A DNA stretch of 64,000 nt from Beverwykella pulmonaria (lineage: Eukaryota; Ascomycota; Dothideomycetes; Pleosporales; Melanommataceae): positions 3,625,068 through 3,689,067 of the forward strand of contig BCHH01000001.1 of the NCBI GenBank assembly GCA_001599595.1, given 5' to 3'. Of this stretch, positions 1 to 12,246 are shown piece after piece. A model generated the notes under the pieces. It was not told the DNA's origin, did not search any database, and saw only the letters and a program-made list of their open reading frames with translations. Both the position numbers and the translations under genes were made by a program. Each line of letters begins with the position of its first letter. Positions within the stretch are counted from its first letter, which is position 1.

Positions 1-378
1 GAGGCGGAGAGACTCAACCGGCGAGCGCTGGAAGGGAGGGAGAAGGAGCTAGGTCTTGAGCATCCACATACGCTCGCGAGTGTGAACTATCTAGCAGAGT
101 TGGTAGTGGATCAAGAGATGTTTGATAAAGGAGAGACACTTCATCGGCGAGCATTGGAAGGGAGGGGGAGGAAGCTGGGTTCTAAGCACCCAGACACGCT
201 GCTTTCTATTTCCGGTTTGGCCCACGTTCTACACAGACAGAAGCGATACGAAGAGGCAGGTAAGCTATATCAGCAAGCATGCGACGGCCTGCAACAGAAA
301 CTTGGTCCGCAGCACCCGAAAACCGTTGCATGTCTCGATCGCTTTTCGGCCATGCAGCAAGAGTTAGAAGATCCGTAA
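1..378 (+). CDS. TPR (kinesin-light-chain type) protein, 3' end only
   Basis: The frame is open from base 1 to a TAA at 376-378, so the gene starts before the window. The visible 125 residues are about three 42-residue TPR units with the repeated signature RRALEGRE..LG..HP.TL, typical of the TPR_10/TPR_12 arrays at the C-terminus of fungal NB-ARC/NACHT NLR-like proteins and kinesin light chains. The units are very similar to each other, as usual in these fast-evolving arrays. The last unit (EAGKLYQQACDGLQQKLGPQ) diverges and caps the array. The upstream effector and NTPase domains are not visible, so calling it an NLR is inference from the repeat type. Confidence 0.75.
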   Translation, partial: EAERLNRRALEGREKELGLEHPHTLASVNYLAELVVDQEMFDKGETLHRRALEGRGRKLGSKHPDTLLSISGLAHVLHRQKRYEEAGKLYQQACDGLQQKLGPQHPKTVACLDRFSAMQQELEDP

Positions 379-1279
379 GGTACTGTGGAGCTGTAGGCAT
401 AGCTTAACGTTGTTGGGCTTTAGTAATACATACATCCTGCTGCAAGTACATGATGCACATAGACTCCGAGGCAGCGCTTAGTTATAACCAGGATCGATTA
501 AAGAGCTGCCTAGAAGAAGTAGGAAAGCCCTTTGTCGGGAGGACGGTGAGGCGAGATCAAATCAAAGTGCAAAACCAGAACCTAATTCTGCTCGATATTG
601 TATGTAAGTAGACTAGTGCGCTAAAACGGCGGCTAGAAAGGTACATTGCGTCGCCACCACTAGCAAAGAGGATGTGTAACGGGGTCTTCGCCAGGCCTGC
701 AGCGCACTCGGGTAGACCAGTTCCTATATAAGCGAGTTACTGCACTCCGTTGAATGCTGTTATAGCTTCAATGCCAAATCTTTTGCTAGCGTGGCAGAGC
801 AGTCTAGTGCGCTGTCACAGGATGGCTGACCCGTTCCAGCACTGACCTTGTGCGATAGTGATTTGAAGGCAGTTTTAGAGAGCTAATTTGTGATTAGAGG
901 CACGGCCAAATTTGACTCGAATCCGTCAGGAAAAGTACATAGTACTAAGACCTATGTTAATTTAAGTTAACGCTGGTTGAATTAACTCAAGTCACAACAT
1001 TTTAATTTATTTCTCTTTTAAACTTACTAATTAACACAGAAGGAACGGGACCACGATAATTCTTCTATCTTTCGGTGCACATATATATCTTTCTTTTAAG
1101 TAGCTAGGTACAACGAAATGGCAACAGGCGATACCAAATGTCATCATCTTCTTTGTGAACGTCCCTCGAGATATTTGACCTTCCTATCCAGTGCATTGCT
1201 ACCTCGGACATCACATGGCTGCGAGTCGCCTCTACCCTCTGATTCCTATTTCATCCCTTTGCTCCACTCCAATAAGAGC
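379..1279. other. AT-rich stretch without a gene
   Basis: No supported coding sequence. Base composition becomes A/T-rich, especially around 940-1110, consistent with decayed repeat DNA next to the transposase relic that follows. Confidence 0.5.
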
Positions 1280-1541
1280 AACTAAGGCGAACACACGGCT
1301 TCAAGCACTGACAGAGGAGGACCTTCAACACATTACTGCAGCTGCCAGAACGCGCCAAAACCGTCAAAAACAAGACCTACGATACGCACAGAAGCATGGC
1401 GTAATTACGGCTAGGGGAGCTCAGCTGCAATTAATGTGCGCGTTGAGCAGGAGGCTATAAAGCTGCTAGGGCTGCTTCGCGAGCTGCTAGAGCAACTACC
1501 TCATAGGCTGCCAAGCAGTTCCCTAGGGAAGGAATCATTAA
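1280..1541 (+). pseudogene. Relic of a pogo/Fot1-type transposase C-terminus
   Basis: Translation shows a basic, helical tail (LTEEDLQHI..ARTRQNRQKQDLRY.QKHGVITAR) that resembles the C-terminal region of fungal pogo/Fot1 transposases. The same theme continues in another frame near 1465-1541 as KAARAASRAARATTS, a stop, then AAKQFPREG, so there is at least one frameshift plus a stop. No catalytic DDE region is recognisable upstream. It is a different subfamily from the transposase at 54980-56578. The assignment rests on composition and pattern only. Confidence 0.45.
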
Positions 1542-2015
1542 ATTTTGATATATAGCAGATATCAGTGAACCAGCTACAATCTCATCTACCAAAAATCTGG
1601 AGATAGCTTGTTTTGGCGGATCTGTAGGGTTTCAAAAATCTCGAGATGGTGAAATTTGGGCGAGTAGTCTAAGGTTCGTGGCAGTTCTGCAAAGGATTGT
1701 GTGAGTTTAGCGATAGTTTGGGTGGCGTTAGAATTTAGTGGACGCTTGGTGGAAGTTTGGTAGAACTCGTATTCCGTTTACAAGCCTTGCCGTAGACTAA
1801 AGCAAGACAGCAACCCATGAAACAATATGGCTCGTCTCGTTGCTATGCGCACCCTTACAATACTCTTTTCGTATCCCTCACGAATAATGAACCGACGATC
1901 CAGACGCAAGTTGTGAACATGTTCAAGACAGCTGGTATACATCCAGACTTTCTAACGCATCAGAGTGATACCAGCATGCATAACTCGGCTTATTCTAGAT
2001 TAAGTTCATAAAAAT
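1542..2015. other. Non-coding or decayed stretch
   Basis: Only a 64-codon open frame at 1817-2011 is seen. It matches nothing I recognise. It sits directly upstream of the truncated AAA-family gene and could be decayed 5' sequence of it. Confidence 0.35.
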
Positions 2016-2767
2016 GTGCTAGGTCATAGCGAATATCTGCAGCATAGTCAGATCCACCGTCAAGAATGGGCAAACTCCCCTCAAGACACACTACACCAAC
2101 CTGTTTTTATCTTTCTTCACAAAATTCAACGCTTTACCGAAGCTTTGCAAATGTCCACTATGCTCAAAGTCGCGATGCCGAGCGGCTCTACCACTCGCTC
2201 CACAGATATTCTTCCAGGCAGCCCTGATCAGCCACTGAGCCAGGGTTTGCCGCATTCGAATCCAATCACTGCTATATCTCTGGCTAAGCTGCTGAAGGAT
2301 GTGATCAAGGCAGTCCAAGCCACTGCGAATACTTCGAAGACTGATGAATCCAACCCTGCTGAATCTGAGACTGTAGATCTTTCTTGCTCACATGGGTTCA
2401 AAACAGTCGATGAAGTGCATGTACATTCTAACGGTATGCATAACAGCCTGCCATACCCTGGTTGGGCCCCAAAGGCGTTCCAGTATACCATTGTAGAATC
2501 TCTGAGCGACGAGGTCAAGCATTTGGACTACTACGTGTTCGTTGTTCGCGGGCGGATAGGTCAGCGTGATGGCTATTAACAATGTATGCTCTGCTAACAA
2601 GGGTACTGGATCTGGACACAAAAGACACGACATATTATACTGATATCAAATCCGAGTCTTTGCAAAGGGTCCTAAGAAACATCTTACAGCGCATCGATGT
2701 GATCAGCCACGATTACCCTCCCCCTCCCAACTGTAAGGGGGTGACCCCCAGTCACGCGTATGATTAG
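2016..2767 (+). pseudogene. Truncated N-terminal part of a fungal AAA-ATPase (DUF7025-type region)
   Basis: Two adjacent frames together read like the N-terminal half of the large fungal AAA-ATPase family. The first frame gives SLAKLLKDVIKAVQ.., then PKAFQYTIVESLSDEVK and LDYYVFVVRGRIG. After a stop at 2577-2579 the second gives YYTDIKSESLQRVLRNIL and the start of the next segment. In intact relatives the segment 'KY.IVE..LDEYVFVVR.R....Y...IDIKS..LR.ILR.VL' is continuous and is followed by AAA core domains. Here the frame ends at 2767 and no Walker A or B motif follows, so the gene is truncated. An intron between the two frames is possible, but no junction that keeps phase was found. Confidence 0.5.
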
Positions 2768-3181
2768 TCGGATCTCACGATATATTCCGGATATTCCGGC
2801 GAGGTGGGCATGGCGGAGAAAATGTCGACAATATATCGTCAGGGTGGATGTGGGTCCATTTTTGGGCTCTTTCGGTTGTTGTGAATTTTAGAATCCAGGA
2901 AGCACGAAACGAGAGAGCATGGGGCTACTTTGGGTGCGGGTGACTCCAAAAGCGGCGATAGAAAATCTCCCAAAAAGGAGTCAAAAGTCCTCGGACATAG
3001 CGTTACTCCGGTAAATGATCAGCCATCACGTTATTCCTCTTTCATTGACCGCATTCCATCAACATCTCTGGATTTCACACGGATGGCGTCAGTTCTTATC
3101 ATGGCATACTAAAATGGTTCTGATAGTGATCTCGTCCCCACCCTATCCAACACCCTACAGTCTTGACTCACTACCATGCAT
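2768..3181. other. Intergenic stretch
   Basis: No gene seen. Around 2783-2800 there is a short direct repeat of ATATTCCGG, and at about 2738-2750 a G5T/AC5 inverted motif. These may be remnants of repeat DNA ending the degraded region before the conserved TPI gene. Confidence 0.3.
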
Positions 3182-4183
<1,002 letters not shown>

Positions 4184-4912
4184 GATTGCGGTTTATGGTC
4201 CGAACTGAGCTAATTGAGAAGGGCCTATGCGAGGTACGAAGTACGATAGAAGAGTCAAGGTGGTTGTGGTGCAATGCGCTGTTGAGCAGCTCAAAAGTAT
4301 TGGCGGGGGAGGGGCACGCGCGACGGGATGATGTGAGGTGAGCTCGGCGAAGATCGGAGTTGCTTTTAGCGCGGGTCGTGGGAGACAGGAAAAGCAAAGG
4401 CTACGCAAGTCCCACGAAAATGCATTTTCTATCGAGGAAGACAGATATGGGGCTTGTGATGCGCGTTTTTTTTTTTTTTCAATTTCCTCATCTTTGCACC
4501 TCCCCTGCACATCCATGTTGTTGGGTCTCGACCGCCTTGATCTGCACTTACTTCTTCCCAAGGGACGACCTAGATACATGTTGCCTGTCAAGTCACAATG
4601 TTACGTGGTCCTTCCAAGTATTTGCTTGCTACCCTAGAAATATAGGAGGTGAGGATATATCTTCTCCTTTCCCAAATCCGCCCTGCTATTACAAATTCCC
4701 GGTATCAAAGTGGGGCCCTTTGCAGCAGGTTGAAGACTGCTATATGTGGCCGTGCATATTGATTGGTATTGGTATCTTGAATCTCAGTATCGCCGCATTT
4801 GGAATGAACATCCCAACTCCCGCACATGGCAGATCCTCAACCAGAACAACCCTCCCGCTCCATACCCAAAGACCAAGCGCCTACACCATATACCGCATCT
4901 CTAGCATCTTCT
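4184..4912. other. Intergenic region between TPI and FUR1, with a T14 tract
   Basis: No supported gene. It contains the TPI promoter (minus strand) and the 3' flank of FUR1. A run of 14 T lies at 4466-4479 (A14 on the TPI sense strand). Poly(dA:dT) tracts like this commonly exclude nucleosomes in fungal promoters; that role here is inference. Confidence 0.5.
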
Positions 4913-5844
4913 TCATTTCCCAATGGTCAGATATAGTCGGTCCCCAATATCCCCGAGACCTGGTTTGATCATGCCCTTGTCGTCTACATCCTTGTCACAC
5001 CCACCCACCCACACCTCGACGCCCTCCGCCCACTCCCCGCACGCGGCTTGCAGTCCTTGCTCGGTGGCGAGCACCGCACACACGATGATCTTCTTCACAC
5101 CCCAGTCCTTCAGGGAGTCGATAGCCGCACGCGCCGTCGCTCCCGTGGCAATAATGGGATCGACTATGATGGCCAAGTCTGAGGGCCCGCCCGCGTTGGG
5201 GTTTGTGGCTGTAGGCGCATGGTAAGGGAGGTTGTTGTAATATTCTACGGGCTGCAGAGTCGACTTCTCGCGGTACATGCCAAGGTGGTGGACGGAGACC
5301 GGGGTCGGGAGGAGCGAGGAAAGAGCAGAGACCATGCTCAGGCCGGAGCGGAGGATGGGAACGATGCATATGGACGGGGGTGAGGGCGAGATGGTGGTAC
5401 GTGTGTAGCTGTACCCGAGGGGAGATTTGTCCTGTGGGTTTGTGTTAGCTGATGATGTGCATGGTAAGGCATAGCATGGATGGTATGCGTGGTTGGCGTG
5501 TGCAGCTGGGCTGGGAACTGTGGGGTGCAGTATATGGATTTGTGTATGGATTTGTGAATGGATTTGTGTACGGGTGTGTGTAGGGAATAGACGGCTGGTG
5601 CGGAGAGGAAGCTCCGCCGTGTGCTTTGGGAAGGAAAGGAAAGGGAAGTGATGGCATGACTGACAGTGCCGTCCTCCGTTACCGTCAGACCTGAGGCCAG
5701 CGCCTCGTAGCCGACCATGAGGGCGATTTCATGCACCAGCGTCTGGACATCTTTGGAGCTCGTCGACGCCGACCGAAGCTGTGAGAGCTTGGCCTGGAGG
5801 CAAGGATGGGCGGAGACGTGGGCATTCTTGGGGAGGCTGGCCAT
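4913..5844 (-). CDS. FUR1: Uracil phosphoribosyltransferase
   Basis: Pyrimidine-salvage enzyme that makes UMP from uracil and PRPP. Two exons, 5665-5844 and 4913-5431, code for 232 residues. The N-terminus reads MASLPKNAHVSAHP, then EIALMVGYEALASG. Exon 2 begins with DKSPLGYSYTRTTIS and includes the family block PILRSGLSMVSAL. The PRPP loop is DPIIATGATARAAI and the uracil-site region near the C-terminus is GDIGDRLYL. Phase is 0 at the junction (GGCACT|GTCAGT..CACAG|GACAAA). The 233-nt intron is longer than most in this window and is rich in GTATGGATTTGT-like repeats (about 5520-5580). The gene is divergent from the fluoride exporter, sharing a 522-bp upstream region. Confidence 0.93.
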
Positions 5845-6366
5845 GATGGTGATGAGATATCACAGTCGTCTTACGTCGGAGGTATAGTGGGTGCCTGAGG
5901 AATGCAGAGCGGATATATTCAGCATGCAGTGTGATAGCTCGTGGGTGATAAGCTTGGATCCCGGGCTTGATTGCTGGCTGCCGCTTGCCCCTAAGCGGCC
6001 TAGTGCATAAGGGGAACCGGGGATGTCCCGGCGCAGATCGTACCTCAATGCCAGGGCGCATGTTTGTGATTCTGTTCGCGGTGCCGTCTTGGGGCGCGTC
6101 CACCATGATTCATCACACGGCGGCCGCCTTATGCGTCGATCGAGGGCGTTCCACTGTTCAATGCGAGTGCAGCAAACAAACAACCTACTTAACCGGCATT
6201 CGTCCCGGTGCCCGGCAGCTCGCGGGATTACAGCATCACTCGTTCACGGTCTTCTTCCCGAGGTCTCTCTGTTTATGGCCGCCGTCCACGTCCTCCTGCC
6301 TCTGCCCTCAATTGTCCCCAATTGAACCCATCCGACTCCCTTGGTCATCTGGTATGACAGTCAACC
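5845..6366. promoter_or_regulatory. Shared upstream region of FUR1 and FEX1
   Basis: A 522-bp gap between two divergent start codons, so both promoters must lie here. No specific operator could be recognised. Confidence 0.5.
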
Positions 6367-8256
6367 ATGGCCGACAGCGATGACGGATCCAACAGCCAGC
6401 GCGAGTCGCACTTCAACCAGCAACGCTCGTCCCTCCGCTCCGACATGTCGACATCGGTGCGATCGCCGTCGCGCCCCCAAAGCGCCCAATTGATCCAAGA
6501 CTTCCTCCGCGAAGACGAACCACCCGTGTCTGCGACTCCCTCGCCGCCCCCCATCATCCCTCGAAGAAAGCAGAGCCTGGACAATGGCAACAGGACAAGC
6601 GGAGGCAGTCGCGGAAGTCGCCGGGGATCGCAGAGCCGCGGCCGCGGCTCACGCAGCGGGTCGAGAGGCCGGAACATTGACGAGTTTCTGCTCCCAGACT
6701 CGTTCAACAATTTAAACGAGCTTAGAGGCCCGCTGCCAGTGGAGAATCGCGGTGAGCGCAGTCGATACCAGCACAGCACCCTCGAGGAGGAGCGCACAGA
6801 GTCGAGACAGTCGAGGCAGTCGAAACAATCAAAGCAACCTAAGCCGGCACAACCGTCGACCCATAACATGGACGACTTCCGGTTGTCGGACACCTACGAC
6901 AATCTGAACGAGGTCGAGGCTCCACCCCCCATCCAGGACCGGCGCGAGCGCCGTTTTCCCCAGCAGAGTTATCTCGAGGATGAACGCGGAGATCCAAGAC
7001 GGTCGAGACGGCTCCAGCTGCGAGGGAGCCCAGTGAGCCGTGGAGGCACGCCAGGCGCCTTTTCCAGCGTCACCGCTTTGCCTAACATAGCCACCGCCAA
7101 ATACGAGCACGGCAGAGCTTCACGGATGGCAACTGAGCTCTATACTGTCTCGTATCTCATCCTCTTCGCAATGCTGGGCACACTGGCGCGTCTCGGCCTC
7201 CAATGGCTGACTTTCTTCCCTGGAGCACCGGTGTCCTTCTCAGAATTGTGGGCCAATGTTGGAGGAACTTGTGTCATGGGCTTTCTCTCTGAAGACCAAC
7301 GTATATTTCGCCAAGGGTGGGGAGGCGTGATGATAGAGAAGGAAGGTGATAACGAGTCGGACTCTTCATCAACAAGAGCGGAGCGCAACAAGACGAAGAA
7401 GACAGTACCCTTGTACATCGGCTTGGCCACGGGATTTTGCGGATCTTTCACGTCTTTCTCATCCTTCATGCGCGACATCTTCTTCGCGCTGTCCAATGAC
7501 TTACCGTCCCCTATCAACCACCCCTACCCTCCTGGGACGCTCTCCAGCACATCCTCCACAGTTTCTAGAAACGCCGGATACAGCGTCATGGCCCTTCTCG
7601 CTGTCATTTTCATTACCATTGGTCTCTGCTTCACCGCCCTTAAAGTTGGCGCGCACGTTGCCATTTTCCTCGACCCTATTATGCCCGTCCTTCCTTTCAA
7701 TTTCCTTCGAAAAATTCTAGATCGCATAGTAGTCTTCATTGCATTCGGTACCTGGCTCGGCGCAGTAATAATGGCCGTCTTCCCTCCCGACCGGCCCGGC
7801 GGGCCTAACAGCAAGGGGATATGGGCAAACGAGACATGGCGCGGCCAAGCTGTCTTTGCGTGCGTCTTCGCGCCTGTCGGATGCCTTATTCGCTTCTACA
7901 CGTCGCTCTATCTCAACGGCATCAAAGCTTCGTTCCCGCTCGGCACGTTCTGCGTCAATATATTTGGTACTGCAGTGCTGGGTATGGCGTACGATCTCCA
8001 GCACGTAGCTATTGGTGGTAGTGGACTGGCAGGAGGAGGCATCGTGAGTTGTCAGGTGCTGCAGGGGATCATGGATGGGTTTTGTGGCGCGCTGACGACG
8101 GTGAGCACGTGGATCTTGGAGATTAATGGGTTGAGGAGGGTTCATAGTTATATCTATGCTATTGCGAGTGTGGTGGCAGGGTTAGGAATATCGGTTGCGG
8201 TTATGGGGAGTGTGAGGTGGAGTGTTGGGTGGATGGCTGCGGCTTGTGTCACATGA
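6367..8256 (+). CDS. FEX1: Fluoride exporter, two CrcB domains
   Basis: Plasma-membrane fluoride channel/exporter of the CrcB/FEX family, protecting cells from fluoride. A single exon of 629 residues. Residues 1-255 are hydrophilic, rich in Ser/Arg/Gln and likely disordered. From residue 256 there are two homologous CrcB units. The first has LILFAMLGTLARLGL, LWANVGGTCVMGFL and GFCGSFTSFSSFMRD. The second has APVGCLIRFYTSLYLN, TFCVNIFGTAVLGMA and GFCGALTTVSTWILE. Two inverted units in one chain are typical of eukaryotic FEX. The Asn and the GFCG..T.FS/VS segments that line the fluoride path are present in both. The N-terminal tail carries an internal duplication of about 47 residues (103-149 and 167-213). 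The ATG at 6367 precedes a continuous frame. It is divergent from FUR1. Confidence 0.9.
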   Translation: MADSDDGSNSQRESHFNQQRSSLRSDMSTSVRSPSRPQSAQLIQDFLREDEPPVSATPSPPPIIPRRKQSLDNGNRTSGGSRGSRRGSQSRGRGSRSGSRGRNIDEFLLPDSFNNLNELRGPLPVENRGERSRYQHSTLEEERTESRQSRQSKQSKQPKPAQPSTHNMDDFRLSDTYDNLNEVEAPPPIQDRRERRFPQQSYLEDERGDPRRSRRLQLRGSPVSRGGTPGAFSSVTALPNIATAKYEHGRASRMATELYTVSYLILFAMLGTLARLGLQWLTFFPGAPVSFSELWANVGGTCVMGFLSEDQRIFRQGWGGVMIEKEGDNESDSSSTRAERNKTKKTVPLYIGLATGFCGSFTSFSSFMRDIFFALSNDLPSPINHPYPPGTLSSTSSTVSRNAGYSVMALLAVIFITIGLCFTALKVGAHVAIFLDPIMPVLPFNFLRKILDRIVVFIAFGTWLGAVIMAVFPPDRPGGPNSKGIWANETWRGQAVFACVFAPVGCLIRFYTSLYLNGIKASFPLGTFCVNIFGTAVLGMAYDLQHVAIGGSGLAGGGIVSCQVLQGIMDGFCGALTTVSTWILEINGLRRVHSYIYAIASVVAGLGISVAVMGSVRWSVGWMAAACVT

Positions 8257-9635
8257 GGTGCCACTTGGCTGAAGTAACGGTAGTAGGTAATTAAGATTGT
8301 TGGGGTCTCCGGCTGGACTGGATGGGCTGGATGTATTACTAAGTGTCCTTGGATCATGGCAATTATAGAAAAGGGAATCTGGGATATACCCAGCAAAAGG
8401 AAGATTGGACTTGGATCGTCATGTTGCGTTGGATGTATAAGAGATATGAGGCTTGGATGATTGGAGAATTAGAAGCTTTGGAGACGTGGTTGATGCCGAG
8501 GTGTTCATCATTACTAATGCATAATATGAAGATAGCAATTTGCTGAACCACAAAGTTACTTCTCATACGTTGGAGACATGCACTTGGCGTCACTGTTTTG
8601 GAGCCAGCATTAATGATTGGTTTCCGGTTCACAAAGTATGGGTGAGGTGAAGCTATATTCGCTATCCGTGAGAATGTTCGCTGTGACTTATCCTCTCCGC
8701 CAGTCTCAGACATCCAGACTGCGTTTATTCGACCTCTGTGCCAACGGACGATTGTACTACTGCAGGTTCTAGTCTTGCCCTCAACGCTCGCTCCTCTAAC
8801 AATCCGTTCCCCTCTCATTTTGCTCCTCCATTCGTGTAAGCACTGACACGACGTGCTCTCTTCCAACCTTCCTGTCGTTAATCTTTAGTAAATGGTGCTA
8901 TCCCGTCAAGGCGGACTTTAGGCTTGGAAAGTTTTAAATAAGATAGTCGGTGTTCATTAGTATTTCGATGTCAGAGACGTGGAATGTGGCAGGACGGTAG
9001 AGCGTGTTGGGGTGAAATTTCCATCTCTCTGGGAGAATGAGATCGTGAAGATGCATGGGGAAGAGGAAAGGTAGGTTAGGCAGGGGTAGGTTGTGTGAGC
9101 ATAGAGGGCGGCGAAGGAAGATGGGAAGTTGCTGAGTTTAACAGCAGATATACTGGTTGCGGATCTCGAATCCTTCTCAGCCTCTGAACTCGATCGCACT
9201 GGTCGTTTAAAGCTCTCTAGCATGTCGGGTAAATATCAGTTCATACTTTTTCTAGGCGTACGCCTCGCCCTTTTTGGTGCTGTGCTTTCCCAGAACATTT
9301 TCTGTGTCCTTTACCATTACCAGCATCGTTCGCGCAAAGCCATATTCTTCCTCGGCTTCCTCTTCGTGATGTTTTAAGGGATGTACTAACATCTCTTGTA
9401 CAATTCTACTTGGTTGTCGTTTACATGCAGAGGCGTGACAGTTTCTACGTGCGTGGATGTGGTAGCTAGTCTGTTAATTTGAAGAAATGGCTAATTTGAA
9501 GAGGGGTCGAAGAGTGATGGCGGAAACATGTGCAGACTGCCACCTGTGTGTGTAATGGTTATCGAATACGGGAATAATCGATAAAGTAGCTCTTATACAA
9601 GTCGGTTTGAATGTCCACACGGTTCGACACTCTGA
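8257..9635. other. Intergenic region between two convergent genes
   Basis: About 1.4 kb between the 3' ends of FEX1 and the minus-strand regulator. Short open frames occur on both strands (for example 9129-9377), but none has a domain, good start context or splice support. I see no RNA gene. Confidence 0.4.
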
Positions 9636-11919
9636 TCAAAGCGTCCACTGCCCAATAGCGCCCCAATCAAATCCATCACCCAACCCCCCAGGCCCAAAAT
9701 CCATATTGCCGAACCCATCGAGCCCTGGAGCAGTAAAAAGATCCAAGTCCATAGTCAAATCCGCATTTGAAACCGGCACATTAGGCTTCGCATCGAGCAC
9801 CGTATCGATAACCCTTGTAAAAGTCTTCGCCGCTTTCCGACAAAGATTGTAATTCCCATCGCCGGGCCTCTCACCAGAGTCCAAACGTGCCGCGGTATCC
9901 AGGTGCGAGGTCAGCACGCTGAGCGCGCGTATGATCTCGGCACGGGAGATAGAGGCCGGGAAGTGCAGCCCCGTACGGTGCTGCTCCTGCAGCGCAGTGG
10001 CTAGAACGGAGCCACTGGGAATTCCGAATATGAGGACGACTAGGAAAAAATCGCGAGCCATGTCGTAGGTCCGGTCGCGGATGGCGCTGAGCGACATTGT
10101 AGTCATTAAGAGGTCCATGCTCACGCGCAGGAGAGCGACATTCTGAGTGAGCGGTTGGATATCGAGCAGCTTTTGTATCATGAACTCGTTGTAGTAGTGT
10201 GTGAGGTAGATGTTGACGAACATGAGGCGGATAATAGGTGAGAGTTCGATATCCCAGCATCCGGGGGAGTAGCGTAAGTGGCTGGGCAAAGAGTCCCAGG
10301 ACTCGCGGATTCGGCGGGAGATATCACTGGGAGAATGTTAGACTGTTGATGAGAGGATATGGTGGGACTGACAGGAGCTGTTGTTCTACCGTAGGGGTGA
10401 GCTTAGACAAAGCAAAGTCGAGTATCTCTTCGCGGAACTGGTGAGATATGTACCGCACACGAAGCCAGGAAGCGCGAAGATGACCACCGTAGTGCTCGAA
10501 ATTTGTGTTCCAGCCATTCTCGTCAAGATGTTGACAAGCCAAGGAGAGTGTAGCTTCGTCGCTGGTTAGGTTATCGTCTGAAATGTCCAGTGGTAGTTTG
10601 ATGTCGGTGTGTCTTTTGCTTAGTCTGATGGGTCTTCCAAGAAAGGTGGATATTGTCTTATCCTGGTTGTATGCTGAGCAGAATACCCTTCGCCTTGATT
10701 CTAGGATGAATTGGGGGAAATTTGAGCCATTTGATTCTTTGTGGATTCCAAGAGCATATATTTGCGTTGTCAGTTCGCCGAGTCTTCTCCAAGTTGGAGG
10801 GCCTGGAATGAATCAGAGGAACGAAGAGAAAGTCAAAAGATTCGCGCTTACTTGAGTATCCACACATTATATTTGTGAAGAGAAGGTTTTCATGGAACAT
10901 CCAAATCATGATATCGTTTACTGGACTGACCAAGGAGCAGATAATGAGACACGTGGTACTTGAACGAAGTAGCTCATCGGCAAGTTGAGATCTCTGAAGA
11001 CCGTTGTCACCTTTTCTGAACGATCCCAGTGCCCATAACATTCTCCCAGTTGTAGCGAGAAGGAAGCCAATGGTCTCGAATCGTAAGTTGTCGCCGGTGC
11101 AGGTCTTGTAAAACTCTCTCGCTTGCAATGATGGCGCGATGTTGAGCGGTCGTGTAGTGTTTTCTAATACAGTGGCGACCAATCGCGAGTCTGGTGGAGT
11201 GCTCGTGAGCTTGAACTTGTCGACCGTTGTTTTGAGTGCATTGACCATATCAACTTCCAGAGGTGTTGGAACAACGCCGGCTTGGCAACATTCGCAGTAA
11301 TCCAGAACAAGCTCTTGTATTAATGTAAAGTAGCGTAGAGTCTTTAGTACTTCAGCGGCCATTTGCGTGCGTATTGACTTGGTCAGTGGATGCTGGTAAG
11401 AAAGTTCCAGGTCAGAGTGTTGAGAGCCCACAGATGCTTGCCGTTCTTGCGATAACGAGGGTTCGCTGCTTTGAGGGAGGATGAAGGCATAGCTGGTGGG
11501 TCCTAGATAGCCAGGTCGGAAAGTCTCAGCTGCAACGGCGTCCACGGCTTGCTCATCTTGGGATAGGGACGGCGTTGGTAGAGCAGTCTCATTCACGTCG
11601 ATAGACTGACGTGGGCGGAAGCCGTGTTTGGAAAGGCGCCTACTTGCGTCAGCCTTATATTTTGAAAAAGTGAGGCACAGTGTTCGTACTTTCTCTTTCG
11701 TCCACTTGAATCGTTCAGCGGGACTGTTTGCTGTCTATCGCTGCCTAGAGGCTCTGGTCGCTTGGTCAATGGTGCGGGATGGTAATAACACTGGTCTGCA
11801 ATCCCGCGCTGATGGCATCGATCGCACTTGGGAACAGTGTGATCACATTTGGTTTTATTCTTCCGGCAAGGCTCGCAAGAAGCTGGCTTTCCGTTGCGGC
11901 GATTGGAGTTCCTATTCAT
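9636..11919 (-). CDS. Zn(II)2Cys6 transcription factor with fungal-specific TF domain
   Basis: Nuclear DNA-binding regulator; target genes unknown. Four exons (11690-11919, 10852-11639, 10373-10802, 9636-10326) give 712 residues, and all three junctions keep phase. The zinc cluster has Cys15, 18, 25, 32, 35 and 44 (CEPCRKNKTKC..CDRC). The middle homology region contains the hallmark RRRVFCSAYNQDKTIS followed by FLGRPIRLSKRHTDIKLPLD. The C-terminus is Gly/Asp-rich and ends in GAIGQWTL. The intron after exon 1 falls just after the basic SGRKRK linker. Exon 3 has no stop-free alternative in other frames. It faces the F-box-like gene at 12247 across 327 bp, so the two may share a promoter. Confidence 0.85.
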
Positions 11920-12246
11920 CCGTCAGCAAGTCGCGTCTACACTAATCGACCCAAAAAGGCGTGCACACATGGTGTATAGCTTCGCATTCAACGTGAGTAC
12001 AAGACACTCAGGAACTAGCTGTCGTCACATGACTCTGAGAGACTCATGGCTAATGACTTGGTGGTGGTGAGAATGTGGGAAGCCGTTAGGATGTATGTCA
12101 ACGAATCGTCGATCGCGCTAGTCGTGCAGCAGCGGACTAGGATGATGATACCACTTCAAAATCCCACGATGCGGCAGTCCTCAACTTACACACAGCAGCA
12201 CAGCTGTTTCACGCTTTTCGCCAGCCTTAAGTCTTATCAACCAAAG

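Noticed and set aside
5510..5590. GGATTTGTGTAT-like repeats as a minisatellite of interest
   Set aside because: It lies within the FUR1 intron, has few degenerate units and no sign of function.
9129..9377. 82-codon frame with hydrophobic C-terminus
   Set aside because: Hydrophobic stretch but no family, and weak start context in an intergenic gap.
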